The notes under the pieces were generated by a model. It did no database searches. It was not told the origin of the DNA and saw nothing but the letters and a program-made list of their open reading frames with translations. From JADHUC01 sp964617665 (GTDB taxonomy: Bacteria; Planctomycetota; Planctomycetia; Pirellulales; Pirellulaceae): DNA of 40,466 nt. The translations under genes were made by a program, and so were the position numbers. This document shows, in pieces, positions 6,509 through 13,490 of this stretch; position 1 is the stretch's first letter; every line of letters begins with the position of its first letter. The stretch covers positions 1 through 40,466 of the forward strand of contig CAZUAH010000067.1 of the NCBI GenBank assembly GCA_964617665.1. Direction: 5' to 3'.

Positions 6509-9034
6509 CTATTGCTCTTCGCCTTCAATCGATACGATCTCGACACGCTTCTCCCCGATCTCCTGCAGGCAGTACGCCTCTATGAAGTGCTGCTTGAACT
6601 GCGCGAGAGAGAAAGTCATGGCTGCTGTGGTCTGGTCATCGTTCAAGACGTTCTCTATTTCCTCCGCAATGCGCTCAAGCTGGAGCTCCATGTCCTCCAA
6701 CGACGTGATGATTCCCTGGCCCGCACCGGCATTCTGTTCCAATAGCTGCCATTGGGTGATATCGTATAGAACATCCACTTCCTCGTCAAAACCCCAAAAA
6801 TAATCCCAACCGCCCCCGGGGCCGCACCCGTAGTCTTTGTCGTCGTACGGTACCTCCTTGAATAAGAACTTCAACGATATGTCGTTGATGGTCAACTTCT
6901 CGGCGTAGTTCAATGACGGCAATATATTTTCAAGTCGGGTCGTCAAGGTGGTAGCAATACTTCCACCCACGGCCATCCGTAGCAGTTTCTTGAGAACCTT
7001 CTCCAGTATTTCCTCAGTGATTTCTTGTTCCAGGCTGAAGGGTCCCCCAACAGCGTCCTCCCAATCGTCATCGTCAATCGCATCGCCAATGGGGAGGATA
7101 AGTGGCTCGTCATCCAATGCCCAGTTTATCACTACTGCCAAGACAGGGTTAGGAATTTCGTGGATTCTCACCTTCCGGTCGCCTTTCTGGTGTGTTACCA
7201 CCGTCGTGTCTGCCGCCGCAGCCAGAAGAATCGGCTCTGTTGCGTCCTCCGGCGGAGCCTCGCACGTTTCCCCCGTGCAGGGCTCACATGCGGCTAACAC
7301 GGCGCTCGACTGGATCTCTCCAGTGTCGTCGTCTTTCAGTATCACCGTGGCAGGAAACAGGTCCGTCATCTCGAAACCTGGATCGCTTGGAAGGTCGCGT
7401 AGGATTTCTGCCGAGCCGTCTGCAACGGCAACGTCGTTCTGTACTTCTCCGTCCGGCCATTCGATGGTCACGGTGTGCGTGTCGTCCGAGCCAACGTCCT
7501 CGTAGTAAAGGCTTACACCCGCGGCGACCAAGTTGCCGTCGCCGTCATAGCCAAATACCGGTTCCGGCGATCCATCGAACGTCGGATCGACGTTGTTGAC
7601 GATCACATCTCCCGAGTCCGGCGCGGATGCGCCGCCATCATCGTCCTCAACGCCGGCACTGAACGACAGCGCATCCACGGGTTCGTTGTTACCCGGCGAG
7701 GGGCCATCGTCCGCCACCGGATCGGGCGAGGTGTAGAGGAAGCAGGCGTTGTTCGCGACGCTCAACTCCACCGTTTCTCCTTCGTCTTCCGTGTCGCCGT
7801 CGAAGTTCAGATCCATCTCCAGGGTCATCGTGAGCGTATCGTTGGCTCCGGGATCGTATACGCTGCCGGTGATGGTGAAAGTGTCGCCTTCGTTGATTTC
7901 GTCCAACACATTCGATGGCGATCCGCCCCCGGAACCACTCCCGCTTCCGGAGCCAGAACCACTTCCCGAACCCGATCCGCTTCCGGAGCCGTCCACTCGG
8001 TTCAATGTGATCGTCGGGGCCACGTTGTTCACCTTCACTGTCGCGTCATCGGTCACGCTGCCCCCGTCGTCGTCCTCCACTGTGACGGTGATCGTGTATT
8101 CGTCGTTTGGATCGTGGAACGGGTCCGACGGATTGTCCGAGGGATCGTCCACATACGTATGCGACAACGGGACGGGCGTGAAACTCGCCACATCGAAAGT
8201 TTGTTCGATCCCATCTCCCCAGTTCACGGTCGCCGTCAGCACATCCTCATAGTAGGCCGCATCTTCCACGTAGAATTCTAGGTCGACCGTCTGGCCTTCA
8301 TCGATTTCGCTGCTCGATAGGACAAGAGGCGCGAGCGTGGGAGCTTCATTGATCACGTCGACGGTCGTGGAAGCAGTGGCCGTTTGCCCGCACCAATCCG
8401 TGGCGGTTGCCGTTATCGTCGCTGTGTCGACGGATGTTCCGACGGGCACGTCGTCGAGGTAGAAGACTTCAGCCGACCATGTACCATCGCCCTGAACGGG
8501 AATATCCGTGGCAGAGTAACCCCAGTCAAGATCCAAGTCCACATCGACCACGTTTTCCGAGGCCGTTCCGCTGATGGTAACCGGCTGCATCTCCAGTACA
8601 GGGTTGGGGTCGGGCACGTCCACCGTGACCGAAGGCGGCCCCGCCGAGCAACTACCGGAGCCGGAGCCTTCTCCTTCGCCGCCTACGTAGCCCATGGCGT
8701 TGGAGGGTCGCCTTGGGCTATCCAAGTACGCGACCAGCGCGTCGAAGTCTTGTTCGGTCATCGCCCCATCGCCGTCTACGTCAACATACGTCATGGGCAG
8801 ACCTGGGTCAGCCGCGGGAGTGTCGAGAGGACCGGGGCCGGTTCTGCCCCATTCATCGGCAAAGGCCAAAGCGTCAAGCGGCGAGACGACTTCGTCGTTG
8901 TTCACATCCATCGGGTCGGCCGCGTTCTGCCACGATGCGAGCATGTCGCCCGCCAGCAGCTGTCGCTGTTCCAGTGTCTCGTGCGTCAGTTTCCGATTTC
9001 GGTTCTTCCGACTGCGACGCTTCTTCTTGGCCAT
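6509..9034 (-). CDS. LEPR-XLL surface protein with dockerin and PKD/Ig-like domains
   Basis: 841 residues from the ATG at 9034. GGGGGA directly upstream selects this start over the ATG at 9046, which lies inside the ribosome binding site context. Order: a basic leader (MAKKKRRSRKNRNRK); the LEPR-XLL motif HETLEQRQLLAGDM; two dockerin type I-like calcium loops (DVNNDEVVSPLDAL and DVDGDGAMTEQDFDAL, about residues 40-105); an Ig-like domain (about 125-230); three PKD/cadherin-like domains, each with an E.DDGG or D.DTG signature (about 230-590); a Gly-Ser dipeptide linker of some eleven repeats near 350-375; and a different C-terminal part (about 600-841) that is acidic and largely helical, including EEILEKVLKKLLRM. 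LEPR-XLL is thought to mark a planctomycete export route. The C-terminal domain is not one I recognise. Confidence 0.88.
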   Translation of the reverse strand: MAKKKRRSRKNRNRKLTHETLEQRQLLAGDMLASWQNAADPMDVNNDEVVSPLDALAFADEWGRTGPGPLDTPAADPGLPMTYVDVDGDGAMTEQDFDALVAYLDSPRRPSNAMGYVGGEGEGSGSGSCSAGPPSVTVDVPDPNPVLEMQPVTISGTASENVVDVDLDLDWGYSATDIPVQGDGTWSAEVFYLDDVPVGTSVDTATITATATDWCGQTATASTTVDVINEAPTLAPLVLSSSEIDEGQTVDLEFYVEDAAYYEDVLTATVNWGDGIEQTFDVASFTPVPLSHTYVDDPSDNPSDPFHDPNDEYTITVTVEDDDGGSVTDDATVKVNNVAPTITLNRVDGSGSGSGSGSGSGSGSGSGSGGGSPSNVLDEINEGDTFTITGSVYDPGANDTLTMTLEMDLNFDGDTEDEGETVELSVANNACFLYTSPDPVADDGPSPGNNEPVDALSFSAGVEDDDGGASAPDSGDVIVNNVDPTFDGSPEPVFGYDGDGNLVAAGVSLYYEDVGSDDTHTVTIEWPDGEVQNDVAVADGSAEILRDLPSDPGFEMTDLFPATVILKDDDTGEIQSSAVLAACEPCTGETCEAPPEDATEPILLAAAADTTVVTHQKGDRKVRIHEIPNPVLAVVINWALDDEPLILPIGDAIDDDDWEDAVGGPFSLEQEITEEILEKVLKKLLRMAVGGSIATTLTTRLENILPSLNYAEKLTINDISLKFLFKEVPYDDKDYGCGPGGGWDYFWGFDEEVDVLYDITQWQLLEQNAGAGQGIITSLEDMELQLERIAEEIENVLNDDQTTAAMTFSLAQFKQHFIEAYCLQEIGEKRVEIVSIEGEEQ

Positions 9035-9281
9035 AATTCCCCCCAACTACATGAGTACCTGCCGAACTGGACAATCAGATAAGGAACGAGTTTCGGTTAG
9101 AGTATGGGCGAAGATCAGTGGCTTGAATGCGGAAGCCTACGGGAACGAAATGGCAGCTGGGGCAAGATAACGATGACCAGGCAAGACAGGGGAAAGCCGA
9201 AGGTGGGGATCGCACCCCACCTTGGCAACGCGAGTATTGTGCCATCATTTGCGACTCGCAGCAGAACCGAGGTGGTTTTGG

Positions 9282-9299
9282 GCCGGTCTCCTGACCGGC
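9282..9299. repeat. 18-nt hairpin, 7-bp stem and TCCT loop
   Basis: GCCGGTC-TCCT-GACCGGC. The core GGTC-TCCY-GACC is also present, on the opposite strand, in the longer hairpin at 9716-9741, suggesting one dispersed family. Confidence 0.65.
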
Positions 9300-9445
9300 T
9301 TGGTGAGTGGGGCCCTCGTGCTTTGTCCGTGCAAGAAGTTTGGGTAGCGGAATTCGCCAAGAGTTTCGGCAGAACCGTCGAATCACCGAAAGTCTTGGCG
9401 ACTTCCGCTACTCCCTAAATCGACTGTTTGACTTCTGGTCGGCCC

Positions 9446-9466
9446 CCTGCCAGCTTGTCTGGCAGG
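9446..9466. repeat. 21-nt hairpin, 8-bp stem and CTTGT loop
   Basis: The stem CCTGCCAG and its complement flank a CTTGT loop. The hairpin at 9605-9625 has the same design and loop on the other strand. Confidence 0.65.
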
Positions 9467-9510
9467 AGCTGATGTTTGGCCAGCTAGCACGGCCACCTCA
9501 TGCACCACTT

Positions 9511-9563
9511 ACCTCCCCATCCCATCTTCGCCGCCGCAGGCGGCGAAGATGGGATGGGGAGGT
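9511..9563. repeat. Perfect 25-bp inverted repeat with 3-nt loop
   Basis: Arms 9511-9535 and 9539-9563 are exact reverse complements around a GCA loop. Neither side is coding and no T-tract follows. It is longer and more perfect than a normal intrinsic terminator, and could be a palindromic repeat element or an RNA-processing site. Confidence 0.8.
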
Positions 9564-9604
9564 GATTTGCGAGCGCCGTTTCGTAGCCTCTCAAACTGGT
9601 TCAC

Positions 9605-9625
9605 CTGTCGGACAAGCCGACAGGG
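9605..9625. repeat. 21-nt hairpin, covarying partner of 9446-9466
   Basis: Read on the minus strand, the stem is CCTGTCGG with a CTTGT loop. Compared with 9446-9466, two stem positions differ and both are compensated on the other arm, while the loop is unchanged. Confidence 0.65.
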
Positions 9626-9715
9626 GTCGAAGTCAAACAGTCGAACTAAACCGTAGTTCTTAGACTGGACAAAGCGGAAGGTGTTTGCGGTTTTCGGAGA
9701 CCTTCGGTCAAGCAA

Positions 9716-9741
9716 GTCTCGCGGTCGGGAGACCGCGAGAC
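9716..9741. repeat. Hairpin with 11-bp stem and GGGA tetraloop
   Basis: Arms 9716-9726 (GTCTCGCGGTC) and 9731-9741 are exact reverse complements around GGGA. On the minus strand the core reads GGTC-TCCC-GACC, like the hairpin at 9282-9299. Confidence 0.65.
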
Positions 9742-9859
9742 AACGGGAGTTTACGGTACACGCTTTCAGAGCAATGAAGCTGGTTTGCGTTGTTCCCGCA
9801 AGGCGTTCGGCCTCGGTCCGGCCTACGCGGTGTGCAATGGAGGATAGTCAACGTGTGCT

Positions 9860-12328
9860 TCACTTCTGGGCGAAGATGCAGTCCAACTCCGGGTGGATTT
9901 CGAGTTCTCGCTTGCCGGGATCGCGGATGTCAAAGAGCGCAAAACCCATGTCGCGCAAGCATTCGCACACTTGCTCCGGACGGGAGCCGATACGAGGTGA
10001 CAGATTCACGATCAGCGAGATATTGCGGCTGTCGCCTAGCGTTTGCCGGGCACCATCGAAGAACTCTCGTTCTGCGCCATTCACATCGAGTTTCAGAACG
10101 TCGATCCGAGGCTGGCCGCGCTCGGCAAGCAGTGTGTCCAATGGACGCTTTCCAACGGACAAGGAATCACTGGCCTGGTTGTCTTCCCGCGCGGCGAGTG
10201 TGTAGCTGCCCGAGGTGGCATCTCGATACGAGTTCGCTGTCCCGTCTGTGTCGGCCAGCGCGGTGTCTAACAACTCGATCCACTCGTATCGGTTAACCTC
10301 GACGCCTTTACGAAACCAGCGGCACCTTTCCGGGACCGGTTCGAAGGCGAGGACTCTTCCTTTCGGGCCAACCAGTCGGGCCGCCAGGAACGTGTAGTAT
10401 CCGGTAGCGGCACCGACATCCGCGAACGTCATTCCGGGTTTGAGCACTGCGGCGAGTGCCTTCGTCTGAAAGGGGTGATAGATGCCCAACGCTTGAGTAA
10501 CCGCTTTGCGCGATCCGGCCACGTTCAGGAAGATCTTTCCGCCCGGGTAGTGGTATGGTAAGTGGCGGTCGGGCAGCCCGTCGCGCACGGCCGAGGCAGG
10601 TTCGGAAAAGGGGACAGGTCCAATTTGTGCAGAGCACCCGCTGGGCCGTTCCGGCAAATTGGACCTGTCCCCTTTTCCTCGCGTCTTCGTGGGGTCCTGT
10701 TCACCAAGGTGGTAGCAATACGTTGCATAGCGACGCTTCTGACTGCCCGCGTCCTCCCATGTGAAGCTGTACTTGCCGATGTGTCCCAAGCGAATCCTCG
10801 TGTCGGCATAGATCTTGAAACCGCACTGGCCGACGCGTTCGCTGAAGGCATAGTCTTCCGCCAGATACCAGTGACCATCGCCGTCGGGCCGGATCATCGG
10901 CTGAAAGAAAGGAATCGTGGGTTTCTCGAACCGCTGGTTGCACAGCGGCAGCTTCAGCCGGCGCTGCATCTCGGTGTACACCTGATGACGCACCAGCAAA
11001 AACCCGGTCGCGGCGTATTTGATTTCCGCCAAACCTCCCTCGTTGCCAAAGACCAACTTGTCCGTGCCGGGCAGCACGTGGCTGGCCAGGGCCCGTTTTC
11101 CCTTTTTCGGATAGACTGCGCTGACGATAGGCAGGTTGTGCCGCCGCAACCGGTCAATGTCGTCGGGTTGAAATTCGATGTCGGAATCAATCCACATGGT
11201 CTCCTCGAAACCGTCCGTTAGCGCATCAGTTGCCATCTGGTTTCGACCTTGATCGATGGCCGCATAGCCGCGCACCCGGCGGACCTGGTAGCCGCGGCGC
11301 TGCAGTTCGTACAACGCGTCGTCGCAGGCAGGCTCGATCATGGACGCAACCGGTACCAAGACGACGCACTTGGACGGATCGGGACGCGGTTCTTCGGTTT
11401 GGGTAGTGGGCCGCACGTCGATAGAAATCGCCGTCTGATCCAGCGAAGGCGTCTTTGCGCGGGACGCGTCTTCGCAGTGGTAGCTCAGGGAGCTTGCGAC
11501 TTCTGCCACCTCTGCCTCCAACTCGACCAACTCGATCTCCGGAATCGGGGCCAACGAAGCCGGTCCGTCCTGGGGAGCATCGCTTTCGAGTGCCTCGCGG
11601 CTGAGGGGCATCTTCAGATATTCTTCGATTGGCTGGAGGGAGCCGGCAGCTAGATCTCCGTACTCGACCAGCAAACCGTCGACCCGCTGGCAGCCGTTCT
11701 GAAAGCTGAGTACCAGTTCGCGCCAGTGGCGGCCAAAGCCGCCGATGGTCAGCGGATGATTGGGCCACCGACTGTATAGCTTTCGTCCCGACTTTCGGGC
11801 AGCGACGAAGCAACGATAGACGTCGTACGGATTGCGGTACAGGAAAACGAATTTCGCTTTGGGAAAGAGCCATTTCAGGTAGTAGGCGTGGTCGGCGGTC
11901 CAGCGTGCTTCGGAGATACCCCATTGCGCGGCACCGGTTTCCCGGGCCGGTCGCGCAAACAGCTCGTCGAAGTAGCTAAGATGGGCGTCCAGCAGGGATT
12001 TCACGGGTGGATGCCATTCATTGCACTGCTCCGCGCACTCCGTTTTCCCATTTCCTCCGTCGGCAATCGCATCGTCTTGAGGCCAAGCGAGGGTAATCGA
12101 GCGAACCGAAGCGGCCAGCGAGTCGATCGGGGAGGCATGGCCGTACGGCTCGGACCAGAGAAGACACGAAGGCATCATCATTTGCCGGAGAATATCCTGG
12201 CCGGAGTACCAACCCGCGGCGAGAACGAACACAGGCGTGTCGTCAGAGCCGCTCTGAACGGACGGCCATCGCCGACGGATACATTCGATTGCCGCGGACA
12301 ATGACGGTTTGGCATACAGATCGTCCAT
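9860..12328 (-). CDS. Sulfotransferase-like + glycosyltransferase-like + FkbM methyltransferase polyprotein
   Basis: 822 residues from the ATG at 12328, with AGGAG six bases upstream. Residues about 20-260 resemble a PAPS-dependent sulfotransferase: a 3'-phosphate-binding segment (FPKAKFVFLYRNPYDV) is clear, but the usual P-loop is altered (VLAAGWYSGQDILRQ), so activity is uncertain. Residues about 310-545 resemble a GT-A glycosyltransferase, with the DxD-like WIDSDIEF near residue 380 and an EDYAFSERVGQCGF segment. Residues about 590-822 are an FkbM-family methyltransferase, with FADVGAATGYYTF, VLAFEPVPE and DVLKLDVNGAE. Residues about 550-575, in the linker before FkbM, are encoded by a palindromic element shared with 40330-40404. 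The combination suggests modification of a surface glycan. It could also be an accidental fusion of neighbouring genes; the frame is intact throughout. Confidence 0.87.
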   Translation of the reverse strand: MDDLYAKPSLSAAIECIRRRWPSVQSGSDDTPVFVLAAGWYSGQDILRQMMMPSCLLWSEPYGHASPIDSLAASVRSITLAWPQDDAIADGGNGKTECAEQCNEWHPPVKSLLDAHLSYFDELFARPARETGAAQWGISEARWTADHAYYLKWLFPKAKFVFLYRNPYDVYRCFVAARKSGRKLYSRWPNHPLTIGGFGRHWRELVLSFQNGCQRVDGLLVEYGDLAAGSLQPIEEYLKMPLSREALESDAPQDGPASLAPIPEIELVELEAEVAEVASSLSYHCEDASRAKTPSLDQTAISIDVRPTTQTEEPRPDPSKCVVLVPVASMIEPACDDALYELQRRGYQVRRVRGYAAIDQGRNQMATDALTDGFEETMWIDSDIEFQPDDIDRLRRHNLPIVSAVYPKKGKRALASHVLPGTDKLVFGNEGGLAEIKYAATGFLLVRHQVYTEMQRRLKLPLCNQRFEKPTIPFFQPMIRPDGDGHWYLAEDYAFSERVGQCGFKIYADTRIRLGHIGKYSFTWEDAGSQKRRYATYCYHLGEQDPTKTRGKGDRSNLPERPSGCSAQIGPVPFSEPASAVRDGLPDRHLPYHYPGGKIFLNVAGSRKAVTQALGIYHPFQTKALAAVLKPGMTFADVGAATGYYTFLAARLVGPKGRVLAFEPVPERCRWFRKGVEVNRYEWIELLDTALADTDGTANSYRDATSGSYTLAAREDNQASDSLSVGKRPLDTLLAERGQPRIDVLKLDVNGAEREFFDGARQTLGDSRNISLIVNLSPRIGSRPEQVCECLRDMGFALFDIRDPGKRELEIHPELDCIFAQK
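10604..10678. repeat. 75-nt palindromic element, copy 1, inserted in frame in a gene
   Basis: Two perfect 24-bp arms (10604-10627 and 10655-10678) with the core GGGGACAGGTCCAATTTG flank a 27-nt spacer. The element is 75 nt, exactly 25 codons, and is read through by the gene at 9860-12328 as a peptide containing KGDRSNLPERPSG and IGPVPF. Copy 2 at 40330-40404 has the same arms and spacer length. The look is that of a REP- or MITE-like non-autonomous element; no transposase is visible in the window. Confidence 0.88.
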
Positions 12329-12522
12329 CTACGTCTCCTGCTTCCGATCGTGATCTGTTCAAGACCAAGGGGCACTGGACGAGTGGGATCGCCCTTCTTA
12401 CGATTCTGTCGTGTAGCGATAGGGTTAGGCAAGCATATAGAGGGAAATTTGGACACTCCTCGCTAATCCCGATAGTATTCCGGTAGACATGACCATAAAG
12501 GAACAATGACCTGTGGGGCTTC

Positions 12523-12580
12523 AGGGTCGTTCACGACCCTTTGCCGCGCAAGCGGTATTAGGCCCGTGCTTCAGCACGGG
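12523..12580. repeat. Two 18-nt hairpins with 7-bp stems and TTCA loops
   Basis: 12523-12540 is AGGGTCG-TTCA-CGACCCT and 12563-12580 is CCCGTGC-TTCA-GCACGGG. The stems are unrelated but the size and loop are identical. Confidence 0.75.
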
Positions 12581-12605
12581 TCGGGAGAGGCAGACTATGT
12601 ACGCT

Positions 12606-12652
12606 CCCGCCACCCACCGCCGACGCCTACGGCATCGGCGGTGGGTGGCGGG
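12606..12652. repeat. Long near-perfect inverted repeat
   Basis: Arms 12606-12623 and 12635-12652 pair perfectly over 18 bp. After one mismatch, three more pairs close a TAC loop. GC-rich and without a following T-tract. Confidence 0.75.
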
Positions 12653-12676
12653 GCTGGGAATCGGTCGCACACGTGA

Positions 12677-12735
12677 CCCGCCGTAAACGACGGGCCTAGT
12701 ATCGCCTTCGGCGAAAAACGGCCATGAATGGCCGT
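12677..12735. repeat. Two further 7-4-7 hairpins
   Basis: 12677-12694 is CCCGCCG-TAAA-CGACGGG (one G:T pair); 12718-12735 is ACGGCCA-TGAA-TGGCCGT. On the minus strand the loops read TTTA and TTCA. The second overlaps the first in-frame ATG (12724) of the sulfotransferase frame, which argues that translation starts further down, at 12835. Confidence 0.7.
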
Positions 12736-12834
12736 CCCGCTGTCGGGGTCAACGAGGAGTGTCGAGATTTGCTTGCGGGGCGACCTCTCGCTGGTCGACG
12801 CGAAGAAAACTGGCACGTGCGAGCGGACGAGACA

Positions 12835-13449
12835 ATGGACGTTGGTGATCAAACGGTGCATGAGGGGAAGATCTTTGGCATTGGATTGAGCCGGACCGGC
12901 ACGAAGAGTCTGGCCGGCGCGTTGAACTTGCTGGGAATCCGAACGAAGTGGTTTCCTCAAGACGCGCAAACGTATCGCGAATTGATCATGGGTGAGTATC
13001 GCCTGAGCATCTTGAGGACGTATCAAGGCCTGACCGATACACCCGTTGTGCCCTATTTCGCGCAATTCGATCGTCTGTACCCTGGCAGCAAGTTCATCCT
13101 TACCGTACGCGACAAGGGCGCCTGGCTGCGATCTTGTGCACGGCATTGGGCCAACTCGGGAATCACCGGCCCCGAGCCCGATTCCGCCCCGTTTTGGCGC
13201 AAGTTCGCGCAGTTCATCGATTGCTGCGTTTACGGTTCGTACGCGTTCAACAAGGACCGTTGGTCCTACGTATTCGACACGCACACGGAGAACGTCACGC
13301 GGTACTTTTCGGACCGGCCCGATCGCCTGCTGGTCATGGACGTTACCAAAGGCGACGGCTGGGACAAGCTGTGCCCGTTCCTCGGATTGGACGCGCCCGA
13401 CGGATCTTTTCCCAAGATCAACGATTTCCAGTCACCTTTACTCGGCTAG
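12835..13449 (+). CDS. Sulfotransferase (Sulfotransfer_4-like)
   Basis: 204 residues from the ATG at 12835. An earlier in-frame ATG at 12724 would put the leader inside a hairpin repeat and adds no family-like sequence. The 5'-phosphosulfate-binding loop is clear near the N-terminus (KIFGIGLSRTGTKSLAGALNLLGI), and a second segment (YPGSKFILTVRDKGAWLRS) fits the 3'-phosphate-binding motif. The C-terminus (LLVMDVTKGDGWDKLCPFLG) also matches the family. Such enzymes move sulfate from PAPS to a sugar, lipid or peptide hydroxyl in the cytoplasm; the acceptor cannot be read from the sequence. The gene ends 41 nt before the next start on the same strand, so the two are probably co-transcribed. The ribosome binding site (GGACGAGA) is weak. 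Confidence 0.85.
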   Translation: MDVGDQTVHEGKIFGIGLSRTGTKSLAGALNLLGIRTKWFPQDAQTYRELIMGEYRLSILRTYQGLTDTPVVPYFAQFDRLYPGSKFILTVRDKGAWLRSCARHWANSGITGPEPDSAPFWRKFAQFIDCCVYGSYAFNKDRWSYVFDTHTENVTRYFSDRPDRLLVMDVTKGDGWDKLCPFLGLDAPDGSFPKINDFQSPLLG

Positions 13450-13490
13450 GTCACGCTTCATTCATTTTCAAAAAACAGGAGATTGCCAAC

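Larger units (their letters stand above)
9035..9859. other. Non-coding region of about 825 bp with a cluster of hairpins
   Basis: No convincing gene is present; open frames here have no start signal or family likeness. The stretch holds six inverted repeats between 9200 and 9741, listed separately or here: a 9-bp stem with 6-nt loop at 9200-9223, and those at 9282-9299, 9446-9466, 9511-9563, 9605-9625 and 9716-9741. The promoter of the gene starting at 9034 should lie near the left end, but I could not pick out a clear -35/-10 pair. Confidence 0.6.
12329..12834. other. Divergent intergenic region with several hairpins
   Basis: About 500 bp between the minus-strand gene starting at 12328 and the plus-strand gene starting at 12835. 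No gene is supported. The right half (12523-12735) is dominated by palindromes. Promoters for both genes must lie here, but none is recognisable with confidence. A GNRA-type mini-hairpin CCGC-GCAA-GCGG occurs at 12544-12555. Confidence 0.6.

Noticed and set aside
7925..7995. A repetitive tract that could be a mobile or variable repeat
   Set aside because: It encodes a Gly-Ser dipeptide linker in frame; the repetition is explained by the peptide.
9200..9741. Possible CRISPR array, because of repeated hairpins
   Set aside because: The hairpins differ in sequence, are irregularly spaced and have no constant repeat or spacer length; no cas gene is nearby.
12724..12834. Longer sulfotransferase start at 12724
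   Set aside because: That ATG lies inside a hairpin repeat, has no ribosome binding site, and the extra 37 residues do not match the family.
13134..13490. Upstream extension of the second propeller gene
   Set aside because: It overlaps the sulfotransferase gene in another frame; AGGAGA before the GTG at 13491 and the signal peptide there mark the real start.
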